This document shows, one piece after another, positions 61,416 through 64,000 of a DNA stretch of 64,000 nucleotides; positions within the stretch are counted from its first letter, which is position 1; every line of letters starts with the position of its first letter. A program made the position numbers and the translations under genes. A model generated the notes under the pieces. The model worked only from the letters and a program-made list of their open reading frames with translations, was not told where the DNA came from and did not search any database. Source of the DNA: Drechslerella dactyloides (taxonomy: Eukaryota; Ascomycota; Orbiliomycetes; Orbiliales; Orbiliaceae); assembly GCA_020064725.1 (NCBI GenBank), contig JAGTWJ010000006.1, positions 2,728,001 through 2,792,000 of the forward strand, read 5' to 3'.

Positions 61416-63505
61416 ATATTCGAGTCTCTTGATCTTTGTAAAGTTACAATGCGTCGCAGCTTATACATTTCGACAGTGACCGTCACGCAATCTTGCGATT
61501 GCCTATCTGGATCCCCCGCATAGTTGATCAACTCGTCCGGACAAATGTTCCTGATATTGAATTCATGAATTGAAAATGACCTAGCCTATCATCGTCTTAT
61601 ATGCTATTGGCAGCGATTGGCAGCTGCAATCTGCATTACTGCGTTGGCAACTGGTTGTCAGGGTAGCCGAAAAAGGCATTTACGTGGTCAGCTTATCAGT
61701 GATGATACTCTTTGGGTCCAAAATTAGCATTGCACGGCCAGGTAACGAAACGTATTTTGTGCGTTTTCCTAATAGCAAGACATAGTCTAAAGACTAGTGT
61801 ACAATCAAAAGAACAAGAAGATTATGTAATAAGCTTATCGAACAAGGATAAAGATTTTGGTTATTGAGCGCGTTTTGAGTCCTCGCTGGATTGTGCAAGT
61901 GGCATGGTATTAGTACTGAACTGCTAGACCCCGCTCCGTCAGGGTGTGTTTAGATTTATATATTGGCGTCGATATAGTAAATGTTCGCATCCAGGTTAGC
62001 ACGCAAAATGGGAGCTATAGGATTTAACTGGATTGAAGTTTAGAATTGCTCTGAGCCAATCATGCGTAAGGGATCGGTTGACAGGGGGTATGGCTGCTAA
62101 GGCTTTGAAGCAAAGCGCAGAAGATGCTGCATTGTTGACCTCTGTGAGCTGATAATACATCTCAGAGAGCTATGGTCGAGACTATATATATACAACTCAA
62201 CGAGTGTGAATGACTACAAAATATCTCGAGCAGTGGTTTGATCACCCTGAAACTTAAGGTACAACTATGTCCTGAATGTAAAGCCTAGGTCGCTGATGAG
62301 TCGGCAGTGTCGCGAGTTGGATAGGTGGGGACGCCTTCTATCGATCTAAGGTCGAGTGTTGCTGCCTATATTGTACGTTAGATGAATAGATGGTGGGAAA
62401 GAGCGAGAATTGAAAGGTGTATGCTGCTGATTTGCCCGAATTAGAACGGGGAGCGATCGTGAGAGCATCGAGTAAAGCTGGGTGGCTGGATAACTAGATA
62501 CTGCTGCACATGTTATAGATGGTACTCTTGGATATCTCTGACGCAGAGCTTAAGATGGGGCCCGGGGAAGTACCTAGGCGACTATCTTTGATATAGGCGG
62601 CGTAGACGGCCATCGACGCCTTCTGCACCAAATCCAACAAGGAAACCCTTTCCCTGGGGCGCGGACAGCGGACAGCTTGTCCTGGGTTTTGGGTCTGGCT
62701 TTGTGTTGTTGTTCCTGGTTGCCTAATTCGAGCATGTGCAGGTGCAGATCCTCTATGGTCTGAGGGCCGGACATCTTTCTTCGTGTTCCTGCATGCGCAT
62801 GCATATGCATGTGTGCTGCATTCCATACCTGCACTTGAGCGCTGCCTGTCTACGGATCTTCTAATTTCCCGGTTGCGGGCTCCTGCAATAGCTAAGAAGG
62901 TCGTGTACAACCTTTCTTTTCGTATATGGAAGGTGCGCCGGTGCCCGCGGTGCTTGATCGATTTAGCACAGGCACAACTACAGGGAAGGCACCAAAATGT
63001 CACCCATTACTCAGCGCTTGCCTGGGTAGTCCAACAGGCATGTTCCCTTTGTAGCAAGCACACGTGAGCCTAATGAGCCAGAAAAACAAAAGAAAGAACG
63101 GACGAAACTGAGTACAGGCTTGTTACTTGTAAGGACAGGATTTCTCTTTGTTGGTCTGCCGGCATGCTAGAGCTACCTAATATGGGGCCGGAGACGCAAT
63201 TATGCCTGTTCAACAACGTGGTAGCCATGCGTTTTACACCCGATGTCAAAAAGGAAGTTGTAGAAAGGTTCATGTTATTTGTACGTATGTATCTTTCCTT
63301 CTTTCATTTCAAACCAATCCCCGCAAAATTCGTCTAGAATCCCAATGGTGATAAAACTTAGGCCGAACGAACGCTTGTCCCGGATTTTGAGCGACTCCTC
63401 ATATCTATCGCTACATACGCGCTTCCTGAATCGAATCATCTCGTCTCATCTGCACAGTCAAAACCTCTCAAGGGATAGCTGCCTGTCTCTCTGTCGGCCC
63501 CCAAG
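61416..63505. other. 2.1-kb intergenic stretch
   Basis: Downstream of the MFS gene and upstream of the RGS gene. It includes an alternating purine-pyrimidine tract at 62791-62816 (GCATGCGCATGCATATGCAT and onward). A 169-aa minus-strand frame (62494-63003) has no recognisable features. Confidence 0.55.
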
Positions 63506-64000
63506 ATGTGGGAGTCGCTGAGGGACCTTTTTCTTTACCAAAGGCCAGCAAAGATAAAGTCCTCTTCACTCAGGTCTACATCCTCAGGTAGATCTGCGTC
63601 TTCCAGCATTTCGACTTATGGCATTCCCGATAAACTATCATTCCCCAAGATCATTAACCGGGAGACCTGTTTTGTAAGTCGGCTGGATTTTTGTATTTGT
63701 GTTTGAGGGGTCAGTTAATCAAAGGTTCGGACACGAGAACGAAAGGGCTAATATGAATTTTCGCTATTGCAATTTCCCTTCCCGAACGAAGCCTTGCCGC
63801 CTCGATGATTTTATGAACTACCTCACGTATGTCGAGAGGAATGCCGAAAACCTTCGGTTCTACCTGTGGATTCGCCAGTACATTCAAAGATTTGATGCTC
63901 TAGATGAAGAGGAGAAGGCATTGGCTCCTGCTTGGGAGGGCTGCTTGCTCAAGGACAGGATAAAATTTGAGGCTCGTACTGCAAACCGACGTGTCTCTGA
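63506..64000 (+). CDS. RGS-domain protein, N-terminal part (runs off the window)
   Basis: Regulator of G-protein signalling, which speeds GTP hydrolysis on G-alpha subunits. Two exons are visible: 63506-63673 and 63792 onward, joined in phase 0. The first gives MWESLRDLFLYQRPAKI and a Ser-rich linker (SSLRSTSSGRSASSS). The second opens the RGS fold with CRLDDFMNYLTYVERNAEN, then LRFYLWIRQYIQRF. The acceptor GAAG is not ideal but the branch site and domain alignment fit. The pattern of an N-terminal RGS half followed by later membrane helices is common in fungi, but the rest is outside the window. Functional link to the PTH11-like receptor at the other end is possible only in the general sense of G-protein signalling. 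Confidence 0.85.

Noticed and set aside
62494..63003. 169-aa minus-strand frame
   Set aside because: No domain or signal, unusual composition, and no matching exon structure.

Overview
The window is nuclear DNA of a filamentous ascomycete (Pezizomycotina), probably a Sordariomycete. Genes are split by short GT..AG introns (mostly 50-120 nt) with CTRAC-like branch points, there are no operons, and intergenic spaces are wide. The gene content (PTH11-like receptor, ferric reductase, CBM1-GH5 cellulase, GH43 arabinanase, BIM1-like copper protein, P450, sugar and drug MFS transporters, RGS protein) is typical of a plant-associated or saprotrophic mould. I rebuilt the exon chains by hand from splice sites and reading phase. 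Nearly every chain closes in frame, so the genes appear intact.

Layout. 1-9 kb: a PTH11-like seven-helix receptor (1324-2594), about 3.9 kb without a recognisable gene, and a secreted type-B carboxylesterase with a lectin-like N-terminus (6471-8829). 10-19 kb: a membrane-anchored fucose-lectin-like protein (minus, 10034-12103), a ferric/cupric reductase with a cysteine-rich insert (minus, 14182-16302), and head-to-head with it a GPI-anchored BIM1-like copper-binding protein (plus, 18244-19010). 22-31 kb: a small hypothetical protein with an internal 8-residue repeat, a cytochrome P450 and a CBM1-GH5 endoglucanase, all minus. 33-41 kb: an HNH-type nuclear protein, a DEDDh exonuclease and a nine-exon sugar transporter, all minus. 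44-53 kb: a 498-aa unknown protein (plus), a copper-metallothionein-like gene (minus), a 769-aa unknown protein (minus) and a PLAC8 protein (minus). 55-64 kb: a GH43 arabinanase (minus), an MFS drug/polyamine antiporter (plus) and the start of an RGS-domain protein (plus, running off the window).

Working together. Three themes can be read. First, plant-polymer breakdown and uptake: GH5, GH43, carboxylesterase and sugar transporter. Second, metal handling: reductase and BIM1-like protein sharing one upstream region, plus a metallothionein 30 kb away. Third, a pair of unknown genes around the metallothionein whose products appear, by eye, to share a divergent module of about 150-180 residues in three copies. 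The third is the best candidate here for an undescribed family. No bacterial-type system, CRISPR array, tRNA/rRNA gene or intact transposon was recognised.
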